A stretch of 18,245 bases of DNA from Cyanobacteria bacterium UBA11153 (GTDB lineage: Bacteria; Cyanobacteriota; Cyanobacteriia; Cyanobacteriales; Coleofasciculaceae): the NCBI GenBank assembly GCA_003511885.1, contig DOIX01000346.1, forward strand, positions 4,249 through 22,493, given 5' to 3'. Under the pieces are notes generated by a model. That model saw only the letters and a list, made by a program, of their open reading frames with translations. It did no database searches and was not told the DNA's origin. Each line of letters begins with the position of its first letter. Position 1 is the first letter of the stretch. Of this stretch, positions 1 to 7,376 are shown in pieces. A program made the position numbers and the translations under genes.

Positions 1-3000
1 GGGATCTTGCGATATCGGTGGATCGATGGGATTTGGTGGATTGATGGGATCTAGTGGATCGATGGGATTTGGTGGATCGATGGGATTTGGTGGATCGATG
101 GGATCTGGTGGATCGAGTGGAGGAGGAGGAGGAGGAGGAGGTGGTGGTGGTGGTGGTGTTATTTCTGTGGTAATCAGTTGAATATCGCTAGGAGAAAGTC
201 CTTGCTGATAGATAGTGGGATATGCACCTGATAGAATCTGATTATTTGAGGAAGTTGCGATCGCGCCTACTGTCCCATTGATACCGTTATAATCTGAACC
301 TACTGTAAATGGCGTGTTTAAGGAGCCTCCTTGATGGCGAATAATAATTGAGCCGTCGCCTACTCCGCCCAGAGTGGAAAGACTAGCGCTAGTATTGTTG
401 CGATCGCTAAATATCCCGGTAGCTCGGAAATATCTTTGGGTGGTAATATCAATATTCCCGCCAATTCCGCTACTACCGCCTTGAGTATTAATCCAACTAA
501 CTTCGATATCATTAAGAGGATCTAGGGTAACGTTACCTCCGTTACCTAGAGTGGCGCTAGAGTTAATTGTCCCTGTTTTAACTGAAATTAAGCCTGAAAC
601 ATGAATATCGCCGCCGCGTGCGACTCCTGATGAGTTGAGATTGCCTGTTTCTACCGCACCTTGATGACTAATCAGAGAAATATTGGCTCCCTGAGTCGTC
701 ACATCTCGGATGGTAATATTTTGGTTGGCATCCATGGTGATGGGGGCGTTACCCAAGCTAATGAGATTTCCGGTGGCGGTAAGGTGAGCTTTTCCTTGGC
801 TGGCTAGTATATTGACTGGATTGAGGAAAGTGAAGTCTCCATTGAGCGCGATCGCACCATTTCCATTATCGCTACTAATCGTCAGATTGCTAAAACCATT
901 AAAAACTCCTCCTCCTGCGATCGTAAAGTCTTGACTTCCGTCTAATGGTTGGAGGATTAAATTATTCCCCACACCAATCACAGTTGTACCCAAATTAATT
1001 TGATTCCCTGTGATTGAGGCAGGAGCTAGTATCTGTATCGCATCAGGCAAATCTAGCTGATTTCCTCTGATATTGCCATAGATTTGGGTGATGCCACCAC
1101 CTGAGAGCCTCAGAATATTTAGCGGATTGGTATTACCAATGTTACTGTTAAATATAGTTATTCCAGCATTCTGTATTTCTAAACTATAACTTCCATCAAT
1201 AGTCCCATTAAAATTAACATTACCCGTACCGTTACTTAATCTTACATCTTGTCCCAACACAACATTACTTAGGAAATTAATATCCCTATTGTCCGTTGAG
1301 ATCCCGCTATTCAGATTAATATTTGCCCCATTCAGAGTAATTGAAGCATCATCTCTACCCTGAATCTGTCCGTTAACAATAATATTTCCCGTACCTGACT
1401 GAATTTTGACAGGATCCTTAAACTCACTAGCATTAATGGTAATATCACCATTCCCATCAACTCGTCCAATCGTAATCGATCCAAACCCATCTTGCAATCC
1501 GTTTAGGCTAGTTGTACTTAAAGAAAAAGCTCCCCCACTTGTGCCGCCCACATGAATAGGTTGATTTGGATCTAAAGGCTGAAGGATCAGATTTTTTCCC
1601 GTCCCCGTCACCGTTGAATTAAAATTAATTTCTGTCGCTGTCAGAGCTAAATCTGACATAATTTCCACTGCGTCTTGGAAATCTAAATAGTTAGCAGTAA
1701 TATTATTATTGAGTTTAGTTATCCCCCCAGCATCGGTAACTAAACTTGTCAAAGTACTGGTACTACCAACTAAACCATTAAAAGTAGTTGTGCCACCATT
1801 TAATAGACTTAAACTATAAGCTCCATCAAGATTACCGTTGAAATTAATCTCACCCGTGCCATTACTTAAGGTAATATCTTGTCCCAACAAGACGTTACCG
1901 AAGAAAGAGATATCCTGATTTTCCGTTGAGATATCGCTATTGAGGTTAATATTCGCCCCCTTCAGAGTAATTGAAGCATCATCTCTACCCTGAATCTCTC
2001 CGTTAACAATAATATTTCCCGTACCTGACTGAATTATTACAGAATCTTGAAACTGGGTAGAATTTAGTCTAACATCCGCATTTCCATCAACTCTGCCAAT
2101 CGTAATTGAGGCAAAACCATCCTGGAATCGGCTGAGATTTGTTCTAGTTAAGGATAGCCCACCCCTAGTTGGGATATTATTACCAATATCGATAGGCTGA
2201 TTCGGATCTAAAGGCTGAATTTTCAGATTTATGCCCGTACCACTTACCGTCGAATTAAAATTAATTCCCGTAGTTGTCAGAGATAAGTCCGACATAATTT
2301 CTATTGCGTCTTGGAAGTCTAAATAACTAGCTGCGATATCCTCATAAATTTTGGTTATTCCCCCACCATCAGCCAGGATACTTGCCAAGGGAGTAACGTT
2401 ACCAACTAAATCGTTGAAGGTAGTTGTTCCAGAGGTAGTTAGTGTCAGGTTGTAATTCCCATTAATAGTACCATTAAAGGTAATATTTCCTGTATTAGTA
2501 ATTAAATTTAGATCGGTAAATAGTTCCAGATTATTGTCCAGATTAATATTACTATTTCCCGCTCCTATCTGAATCTCTTGTCCCGGTGTTGAGGGATGTA
2601 TTTCAATATTTCCCGTCCCTTTAATAAATGGATCTGGAATACCAGAAACAGTAGCAAATTCAATTTTATTGGTAGTAATATTGATATTTCCACCACCCAA
2701 AATCCCACTAGATTCAATTCCTGCTGTCTTAATCTGAATCGGAGATATCAGAGTAATATTACCGCCCGTACCATTACTACCTGCACAAACAGCATTCCCA
2801 CTACATGAGCGTATCGGTCCTTGATTGCTACTACTGAGATTTTGGGTAGTATTAATAGTACCAGTTCTACTAATTACTTGGATATCTCCACCATTAGCAC
2901 CAGTACTTTCAATGGCATTACTATTAATATTACCCCCAGCCGTAATATTAATCTTACCACCATCCCCTGTTGTTCCTCTGGTGATGACACCCAACATAGA

Positions 3001-4779
3001 AATTGTGCCCCCAGCATTGAGGGTAATATCTCCCCCAGTTTGACCTATAGAGGTAAGATTTTGACCGCCACTGTTAACAATCCTAATATTGCCCCCAGCA
3101 TTAAAGCTGATATTACCACCATTGCCCGTACCATTGCCAAAAGCATTAATGGCAGCCGTTTGAATATTACCTGTTGCCTCTAATATTACAGGGCCTGCAT
3201 TTGAGTTGGGAGCGGTAGCTGAGGTAATGATTTTCCCTACCTGAATATTTGCTAAAGCTGGTACTGTCCCGCTAGAGTTAAAGGATGTACCCCCAAAGAC
3301 TGGAGATGGGGTAGCAGGCACTTTGCCAAATGCCGTACCGGGATAATTAAAGGCAGGTTCTTGCAAAACAGCCACGCCAGCGCGTAAAATTAAGGCTTGA
3401 CTCTGGGCTAAAATCTGGGCATCTGGGGAGCAAGGATTGTTACTACAGAAATTAGCCAGAATTACATCTGGACTATTAATTGTGATACTACCAGCGTTGA
3501 TATTACCTGTTGCTTCGACTTTTAGGGCAGGTCCTGTATAATTACCAAAGCGAACATTACCATTAACGCTAATAATTGGATCGTAAAGACTCTCAAAGTT
3601 TCCTGGTGTGCCCGATAAGTTGAGAATCTCCAAACCACTACCGCTAGCAAAGTGGGCATCAAGGGAAATATTCCCATCGCTAACTAAACTCAGGTTACCG
3701 CCACTGACAAAGGGTGTTTGGGCAAGATGATTCAAGGCAAGGATATCGATATTTTGATTACCCTGAATGTAAAGATTGCCTCCCGCATTAGCAAGAAAAG
3801 GGCTAGTGACACTATCTCGTACTCTGACAGTATCTTGCGCCAATAACTGCAAATCACCTGTTGTGGTTAACTGACTTTCAACTAGGGTAAGGTTATTTGC
3901 CGCCGTAAGTAAGGCACTGCCACCATTTACCCGATTCACTGCGACATCCCCATTTTTGACAGTTTCTAGATTTCCGACTTCAGTAGCGGGGAGGAGATTT
4001 GTCGGATTTACACCCGTGAGTAATTGAGGTAAAGATAAGGGAGTAAAGGGGATGGCAGAATCAGGAGGTAAAGCAATCTCTAAACTTAAAAGATGTCCGG
4101 GTTGAGATAGGCGCACCACATTAGTACCCGGTACAGAAGCTACGGTAATATTACCGTTAGGTGCGGTTAGTTGACCTGTACTCGCTACAGTACCGCCGAT
4201 TAATGTTAAATCCTGTCCAGCATTGACCGTAAGTTGTCCTTTATTGACAATTGCGCCAGGTTGTGTAGTATTAAAAACAAAGATATTTGGCGTACCCACT
4301 AGCGCGGCGTAATCGTTAGCGCCCGCTGCATTAAACCAGGTATTGCCAAAGCCAATACTTGTCGCGGTAGTGGCAGTAAAGGATCCCGGTACATTGAGTT
4401 GAGCGTTAGCCCCAAAGACAATCCCCGCCGGATTTATTAAGAATAGATTAGAATTTCCCCCTGTGACTTGAATGAGACCGTTAATAAAAGATGGGCTGCC
4501 ACCAGTGACGCGAGAGAGAATGTTGACAATGGCAGGATTAGAGAGAAAATTGGCAATTTGGTTGGGATCCAGTCCAAACTGGCTAAAGCTGTGGAATAGA
4601 TTGGCTCCATCTCCCGATAGCCTACCGCCACCAATGTCGAGACGATTGCCATCAGGGGTAACCAGCGTTCCCGTGCTACCATCAGAAGTAATCGGTTGAG
4701 CCGATCCTGGTTTAGTTGCGATCGCTAAAAGTGCAGTACTCAGAGAAATCGCCTTGAGTAGGGGGAGAATCTTAACCAT
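1..4779 (-). CDS. FHA-type two-partner-secretion surface protein (haemagglutination-activity domain), C-terminus beyond window
   Basis: Predicted large exoprotein of the two-partner secretion (TpsA) class. I read all 1593 codons from the ATG at 4779 down to base 1 and found no stop. Residues 1-27 look like a Sec signal peptide (MVKILPLLK, hydrophobic core, cleavage after GSA). Residues ~28-165 match the haemagglutination-activity (FHA N-terminal) domain, including NLFLINPAGIVFGAN at 111-125; in this family that domain directs export through a TpsB pore. The body is Gly/Asn/Thr-rich beta-repeat (GGNI, GNITL, INFNG), expected to fold as a beta-helix. It has two close Cys pairs (445/450 and 659/665) that could form disulfides, and a duplicated ~210-residue block. 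From ~1542 come 13 prolines, then DPPNPI-type repeats. No TpsB gene is in the window. A longer TTG start at 4824 is possible, but the signal peptide favours the ATG. Confidence 0.88.
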   Translation of the reverse strand, partial: MVKILPLLKAISLSTALLAIATKPGSAQPITSDGSTGTLVTPDGNRLDIGGGRLSGDGANLFHSFSQFGLDPNQIANFLSNPAIVNILSRVTGGSPSFINGLIQVTGGNSNLFLINPAGIVFGANAQLNVPGSFTATTATSIGFGNTWFNAAGANDYAALVGTPNIFVFNTTQPGAIVNKGQLTVNAGQDLTLIGGTVASTGQLTAPNGNITVASVPGTNVVRLSQPGHLLSLEIALPPDSAIPFTPLSLPQLLTGVNPTNLLPATEVGNLETVKNGDVAVNRVNGGSALLTAANNLTLVESQLTTTGDLQLLAQDTVRVRDSVTSPFLANAGGNLYIQGNQNIDILALNHLAQTPFVSGGNLSLVSDGNISLDAHFASGSGLEILNLSGTPGNFESLYDPIISVNGNVRFGNYTGPALKVEATGNINAGSITINSPDVILANFCSNNPCSPDAQILAQSQALILRAGVAVLQEPAFNYPGTAFGKVPATPSPVFGGTSFNSSGTVPALANIQVGKIITSATAPNSNAGPVILEATGNIQTAAINAFGNGTGNGGNISFNAGGNIRIVNSGGQNLTSIGQTGGDITLNAGGTISMLGVITRGTTGDGGKINITAGGNINSNAIESTGANGGDIQVISRTGTINTTQNLSSSNQGPIRSCSGNAVCAGSNGTGGNITLISPIQIKTAGIESSGILGGGNINITTNKIEFATVSGIPDPFIKGTGNIEIHPSTPGQEIQIGAGNSNINLDNNLELFTDLNLITNTGNITFNGTINGNYNLTLTTSGTTTFNDLVGNVTPLASILADGGGITKIYEDIAASYLDFQDAIEIMSDLSLTTTGINFNSTVSGTGINLKIQPLDPNQPIDIGNNIPTRGGLSLTRTNLSRFQDGFASITIGRVDGNADVRLNSTQFQDSVIIQSGTGNIIVNGEIQGRDDASITLKGANINLNSDISTENQDISFFGNVLLGQDITLSNGTGEINFNGNLDGAYSLSLLNGGTTTFNGLVGSTSTLTSLVTDAGGITKLNNNITANYLDFQDAVEIMSDLALTATEINFNSTVTGTGKNLILQPLDPNQPIHVGGTSGGAFSLSTTSLNGLQDGFGSITIGRVDGNGDITINASEFKDPVKIQSGTGNIIVNGQIQGRDDASITLNGANINLNSGISTDNRDINFLSNVVLGQDVRLSNGTGNVNFNGTIDGSYSLEIQNAGITIFNSNIGNTNPLNILRLSGGGITQIYGNIRGNQLDLPDAIQILAPASITGNQINLGTTVIGVGNNLILQPLDGSQDFTIAGGGVFNGFSNLTISSDNGNGAIALNGDFTFLNPVNILASQGKAHLTATGNLISLGNAPITMDANQNITIRDVTTQGANISLISHQGAVETGNLNSSGVARGGDIHVSGLISVKTGTINSSATLGNGGNVTLDPLNDIEVSWINTQGGSSGIGGNIDITTQRYFRATGIFSDRNNTSASLSTLGGVGDGSIIIRHQGGSLNTPFTVGSDYNGINGTVGAIATSSNNQILSGAYPTIYQQGLSPSDIQLITTEITPPPPPPPPPPPPPLDPPDPIDPPNPIDPPNPIDPLDPINPPNPIDPPISQDP
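13..156 (-). repeat. Poly-proline run and 18-bp tandem repeat in the FHA protein linker
   Basis: On the coding (minus) strand, 13 consecutive Pro codons (156 to 118) are followed by tandem 18-bp units encoding variants of NPIDPP/DPPNPI (plus-strand unit about ggatttggtggatcgatg). This is a rigid low-complexity linker still in frame at the window edge, so another domain probably follows. Slippage-prone repeats like this often vary in copy number. Confidence 0.85.
1213..2478 (-). repeat. Internal duplication of ~210 codons in the FHA protein
   Basis: Two adjacent blocks (2478-1843 and 1842-1213; residues ~768-979 and ~980-1189) share the same order of motifs: FNG..DG.Y.L, LDFQDA.EIMSDL, INFNSTV.GTG, QPLDPNQPI, SITIGRVDGN, IIVNG.IQGRDDASITL. 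The DNA is almost identical near 1331-1411 and 1961-2041, an offset of 630 bp. A third, more diverged partial copy follows from 1212 to about 840 (INFNG.IDGSYSL, then NQLDLPDAIQI and LILQPLDGSQ). Consistent with recent tandem duplication of a beta-helix segment. Confidence 0.85.
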
Positions 4780-4797
4780 GAAGATTGCTCTGATCCA

Positions 4798-4824
4798 AAT
4801 ATAGTGTTTTCGGTTTTCCGTCAA
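4798..4824 (-). promoter_or_regulatory. Possible sigma70-type promoter of the FHA gene
   Basis: Minus strand reads TTGACG (4824-4819), 15 bp, then TATATT (4803-4798), with the ATG 18 bases further on. The -35 matches 5 of 6 consensus bases. The spacer is short for a standard promoter and the implied leader is only ~10 nt, so this is tentative. Confidence 0.35.
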
Positions 4825-4860
4825 AATAGATTGCTAGAGGACAACGGAGAGCTACAGCGA

Positions 4861-4888
4861 GGGACTAGGGGCTATGGGCTATGGGATC
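4861..4888. repeat. Heptameric tandem repeat (STRR), consensus GGGGCTA-like
   Basis: Four degenerate heptamers in a row: gggacta, ggggcta, tgggcta, tgggatc. The same heptamer family recurs perfectly at 12827-12854. Short tandem heptamers in intergenic DNA are a known cyanobacterial feature. Confidence 0.7.
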
Positions 4889-4930
4889 AGGAAAAAAGTC
4901 ATAAAATCAATGATTTCAGGAATTGAGAAC

Positions 4931-4960
4931 GTCCTAACCGCCCTAGTGGTTGCTATAATT
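4931..4960. repeat. Dispersed palindromic repeat, copy 1
   Basis: Reads GTCCTAACCGCC-CTAGTGGTTGCTATAATT. It shares the frame GTCCTAAC[C/T]GCC..GG[C/T]GGTTG[C/T]TATAA with copies at 11766-11796 and 12948-12977, and with a degenerate inverted copy at 11641-11669. AACCGC and GCGGTT can pair as a short hairpin, with a G-T pair in this copy. Confidence 0.7.
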
Positions 4961-5000
4961 CTCCCTATTGCCATCTATCTTTTCTCTTTTGACTCCTCAA

Positions 5001-5164
5001 CGACTTCGATATGAATTTGTCTCTTGGGGAAGATGCCAGAGGTAATGGTAGAGAGCCGGAGATGGCTCCAACCAGTCAGGATGCTCGAAGTCTTCAAAGT
5101 TGCTTCTTCCCCAACTACTATTTGGTTAATTACCCCTGATGTCTACTTAATCTAGACTGACTGG
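5001..5164 (+). ncRNA. Candidate structured RNA with pseudoknot (HEARO/omega-RNA-like)
   Basis: Seen: a dense set of complementary arms in 160 bases without an ORF. Stem A is GACTTCGA 5002-5009 with TCGAAGTC 5085-5092. Stem B is TTGGGGAAGA 5024-5033 with TCTTCCCCAA 5105-5114. The order A-B-A'-B' makes a pseudoknot. Inside B lies a hairpin: TGGT 5046-5049 with ACCA 5071-5074, enclosing GAGCC 5053-5057 with GGCTC 5064-5068. A second hairpin, GTCTA/TAGAC, is at 5141-5157. Known: IscB-associated HEARO (omega) RNAs are ~150-nt pseudoknotted RNAs that also occur in cyanobacteria as stand-alone copies without iscB. The GGGGAAG and AGGATGCTCGAAGTC stretches recall that class to me, but this is from memory. 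Strand and ends are inferred. No iscB gene is nearby. It is downstream of the amidohydrolase gene and upstream of the FHA promoter, so it does not look like an FHA leader. Confidence 0.42.
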
Positions 5165-5174
5165 GTGCAAATTT

Positions 5175-6386
5175 CTAGCCGCAAAATTTTTCCACACAGC
5201 GCACAAATATCTCCACACCCATGGCTAAGGCTGTTTCGTCAAAGTCAAAGCGGGGATGGTGATGGGGATAAGCCAAATCTCGGGCAGGATTAGCAGAGCC
5301 GACGAAAAAATAACAACCAGGTACAGTATCCAGGAAGAATGACATATCTTCCCCACCCATAGTCTGACATTCTACCACAATTCCCGCTGGAGTTTCTACT
5401 ACCTGGGAGGCAACAGACTTTACTAGTCTGGCAATCTGTTTATTATTGATCGTAGGTGGATAAAGCCGCCAATACTCCAGGTTGTAACTCGCACCCTGAC
5501 TTTGGCAAACCCCAGCAATTACTTGCTCGATCCGTTCTTTAAAATACCCTTCCATTCTAGGATTAAAGTATCGCACCGTGCCACTCATCTTGGCTGTATT
5601 AGCAATTACATTATGAGCTGTCCCGGCATGAAGTTCCCCGACTGTCACGACTGCGGAGTCAATAGGGTCAATATTACGAGAGACAATAGTTTGAAGGGCA
5701 TTAACTATTTGGGCGCTGACGACAATGGGATCGACGGTTTGGTGAGGCATTGCCCCATGTCCGCCTTTGCCGAAAATGGTACATTTAAAGCATTCCACTG
5801 CTGCCATTAACGCACCTTCCCGAACACCCACAGTACCGAGAGGTAAATTATTCCACAAATGGAGGCCGATAATGGCATCCACATCAGGATTTTCCAATAC
5901 TCCCTCAGCAATCATGGGCTGTGCCCCTCCCAATCCTTCTTCAGCAGGTTGGAAGATGATTTTCACAGTACCGGAAAATAGATGGCGGTGTTGAGAGAGA
6001 TAATATGCCGTACCCAGCGCGATCGCAATATGTCCATCATGTCCGCAAGCGTGCATCATACCATCGTGTTGGGAACGATAGGAGACATTATTTTCTTCTT
6101 GAATCGGTAAGGCATCCATATCAGCCCGAATTGCCAATACCGGACCTTTCCCATTACCAACTATTGTCGCTACAATACCTGTTTTGGCAATACCCGTCTG
6201 ATGTTCAATTCCCCATTCTTGTAACTTTTTTGCCACAAATTCAGCCGTCAGTTGCTCTTGAAAGCCTAATTCTGGACGTTGATGGAGATGTCTGCGCCAG
6301 GTCACAATTTGAGGATGCAAGGTGCGGATATCGAGACGAATTTCACTCTCAGCAACTCTATGGGGGCTAGGAAGGGTAGAGACCAT
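5175..6386 (-). CDS. M20 family metallo-amidohydrolase (N-acyl-amino-acid / hippurate hydrolase type)
   Basis: Predicted cytoplasmic Zn/metal-dependent hydrolase that removes acyl groups from N-acyl amino acids, in the M20D (IAA-amino acid hydrolase / HipO-like) subfamily. At 403 aa it is the usual family length. Visible motifs are RADMDALP (87-94), HACGHDGH with C114 and H116 as metal-ligand positions, PAEEG with catalytic/ligand E149-E150, GLHLW (H176), the dimerisation-domain GKGGHGAMPH (207-215), GTAHNVIA (255-262), MGGEDMSFF (343-351) and the final His-rich PHHHPRFD (374-381). All key residues appear present. Substrate cannot be read from sequence. I chose ATG at 6386: the frame extends to a TTG at 6428, but those 14 residues are not family-like. 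No clear Shine-Dalgarno is visible. It lies alone on this strand and is divergent from the Uma2 gene, with 233 bp between their start codons. Confidence 0.93.
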   Translation of the reverse strand: MVSTLPSPHRVAESEIRLDIRTLHPQIVTWRRHLHQRPELGFQEQLTAEFVAKKLQEWGIEHQTGIAKTGIVATIVGNGKGPVLAIRADMDALPIQEENNVSYRSQHDGMMHACGHDGHIAIALGTAYYLSQHRHLFSGTVKIIFQPAEEGLGGAQPMIAEGVLENPDVDAIIGLHLWNNLPLGTVGVREGALMAAVECFKCTIFGKGGHGAMPHQTVDPIVVSAQIVNALQTIVSRNIDPIDSAVVTVGELHAGTAHNVIANTAKMSGTVRYFNPRMEGYFKERIEQVIAGVCQSQGASYNLEYWRLYPPTINNKQIARLVKSVASQVVETPAGIVVECQTMGGEDMSFFLDTVPGCYFFVGSANPARDLAYPHHHPRFDFDETALAMGVEIFVRCVEKFCG

Positions 6387-6619
6387 TTTTGAACAAATTA
6401 TTAAAGAGATATTATTGTAATATAACAAATCGCTCTCGATAAACCCTATTTCGATACTTCATGGCTATTCAGAAATACTATCGGAGCCGAAGTTATCAGG
6501 TTTCTCTCTCAAAAATCCAGGCTTAAAGTAGAAACAGTTGCCATAAACAAAGGTAAGAATCTCGATGTCAGATCTGGGTTAAGATAGACAAATAATAGTC
6601 CAGTCATAGCGATAATCTT

Positions 6620-7303
6620 ATGGTTGTAGATTTGGCAGTTAGTATAGCACCTTTAGAGAGTGGCGATCGTTTAACTCGTCCAGAATTTGAGCGCCGCTAT
6701 CTAGCTTCCCCCCACATTCGCAAAGCAGAATTAGTTGAAGGAGTTGTTTACGTGGCTTCCCCTGTGCGTGCTACTCGACATGGCAGACCTCATGGCATAA
6801 TCATGACCTGGTTAGGATATTATTGCACGGCAACACCGGGAGTTGATTTACTTGATAATGCCACAGTTCGTTTAGATCCAGATAACGAACCGCAACCTGA
6901 TGCTTTATTGAGAATTGAACCAGAAGTAGGGGGGAATTCTCATATTAGTGAAGATGATTATATTGAGGGTGTGCCGGAACTAATTGTTGAAGTAGCAGCT
7001 AGTAGTGCTAGTTACGATCTCAATGATAAATTAAATGCCTATCGTCGTAATAGAGTACGAGAATATATTGTCTGGCAAATGTATGAAAATCGAGTAGATT
7101 GGTTTGTACTTGAAGAAGGTACATATGTCCCGGTGATTCCAGATGAACGCGGGATAATTAGTTCTCAATTTTTTCCGGGATTGTGGTTATCTGTGAATGG
7201 GTTACGCCAAGGAAATCGCGCTGAAATTTTCGCAGTTTTACAGGAAGGTTTGGTAACTGCTGAACATCAAGCTTTTGTGGAAAGATTGAGTCAGGGAGAT
7301 TGA
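6620..7303 (+). CDS. Uma2 family (DUF820) nuclease-like protein
   Basis: A 227-aa member of the Uma2/DUF820 family, very expanded in cyanobacteria, with a PD-(D/E)XK restriction-endonuclease-like fold and no established cellular role. Seen: LTRPEFERR start, AELVEGVVYV (37-45), QPDALLRI with D94, ELIVEVAASSASYDLNDKLNAY with E124 and K137 as likely active-site positions, and REYIVW (147-152). It has the slightly long C-terminus common in this family (GLVTAEHQAFVERL). ATG at 6620 is the first start in frame; no strong ribosome-binding site precedes it. The restriction-modification gene starts 73 bp downstream on the same strand, so co-transcription is possible. Family copies are often mobile and sit in accessory regions, which fits here. 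Confidence 0.88.
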   Translation: MVVDLAVSIAPLESGDRLTRPEFERRYLASPHIRKAELVEGVVYVASPVRATRHGRPHGIIMTWLGYYCTATPGVDLLDNATVRLDPDNEPQPDALLRIEPEVGGNSHISEDDYIEGVPELIVEVAASSASYDLNDKLNAYRRNRVREYIVWQMYENRVDWFVLEEGTYVPVIPDERGIISSQFFPGLWLSVNGLRQGNRAEIFAVLQEGLVTAEHQAFVERLSQGD

Positions 7304-7376
7304 GGATTGGGAAGGTTAAGGATAAAAAAAATTACTGATTGTAAAATAAGGAAAAAGCAAGTAGTAGGATTAAAGC

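Noticed and set aside
2596..3183. Plus-strand open frames inside the FHA gene
   Set aside because: Antisense shadows of a repeat-rich coding region; sequence is low-complexity Ile/Thr/Asn with no family likeness.
5053..5068. Group II intron domain V (GAGCC hairpin)
   Set aside because: The stem is only 5 bp and lacks the AGC/bulge layout and length of domain V; no intron ORF nearby.
4780..5174. tRNA or riboswitch in the leader of the FHA gene
   Set aside because: No cloverleaf or anticodon arm, and the likely FHA promoter (4798-4824) lies downstream of the structured part, so it would not be in that transcript.
6387..6428. Longer start (TTG 6428) for the amidohydrolase
   Set aside because: Adds 14 residues not typical of the family; ATG at 6386 gives the normal length.
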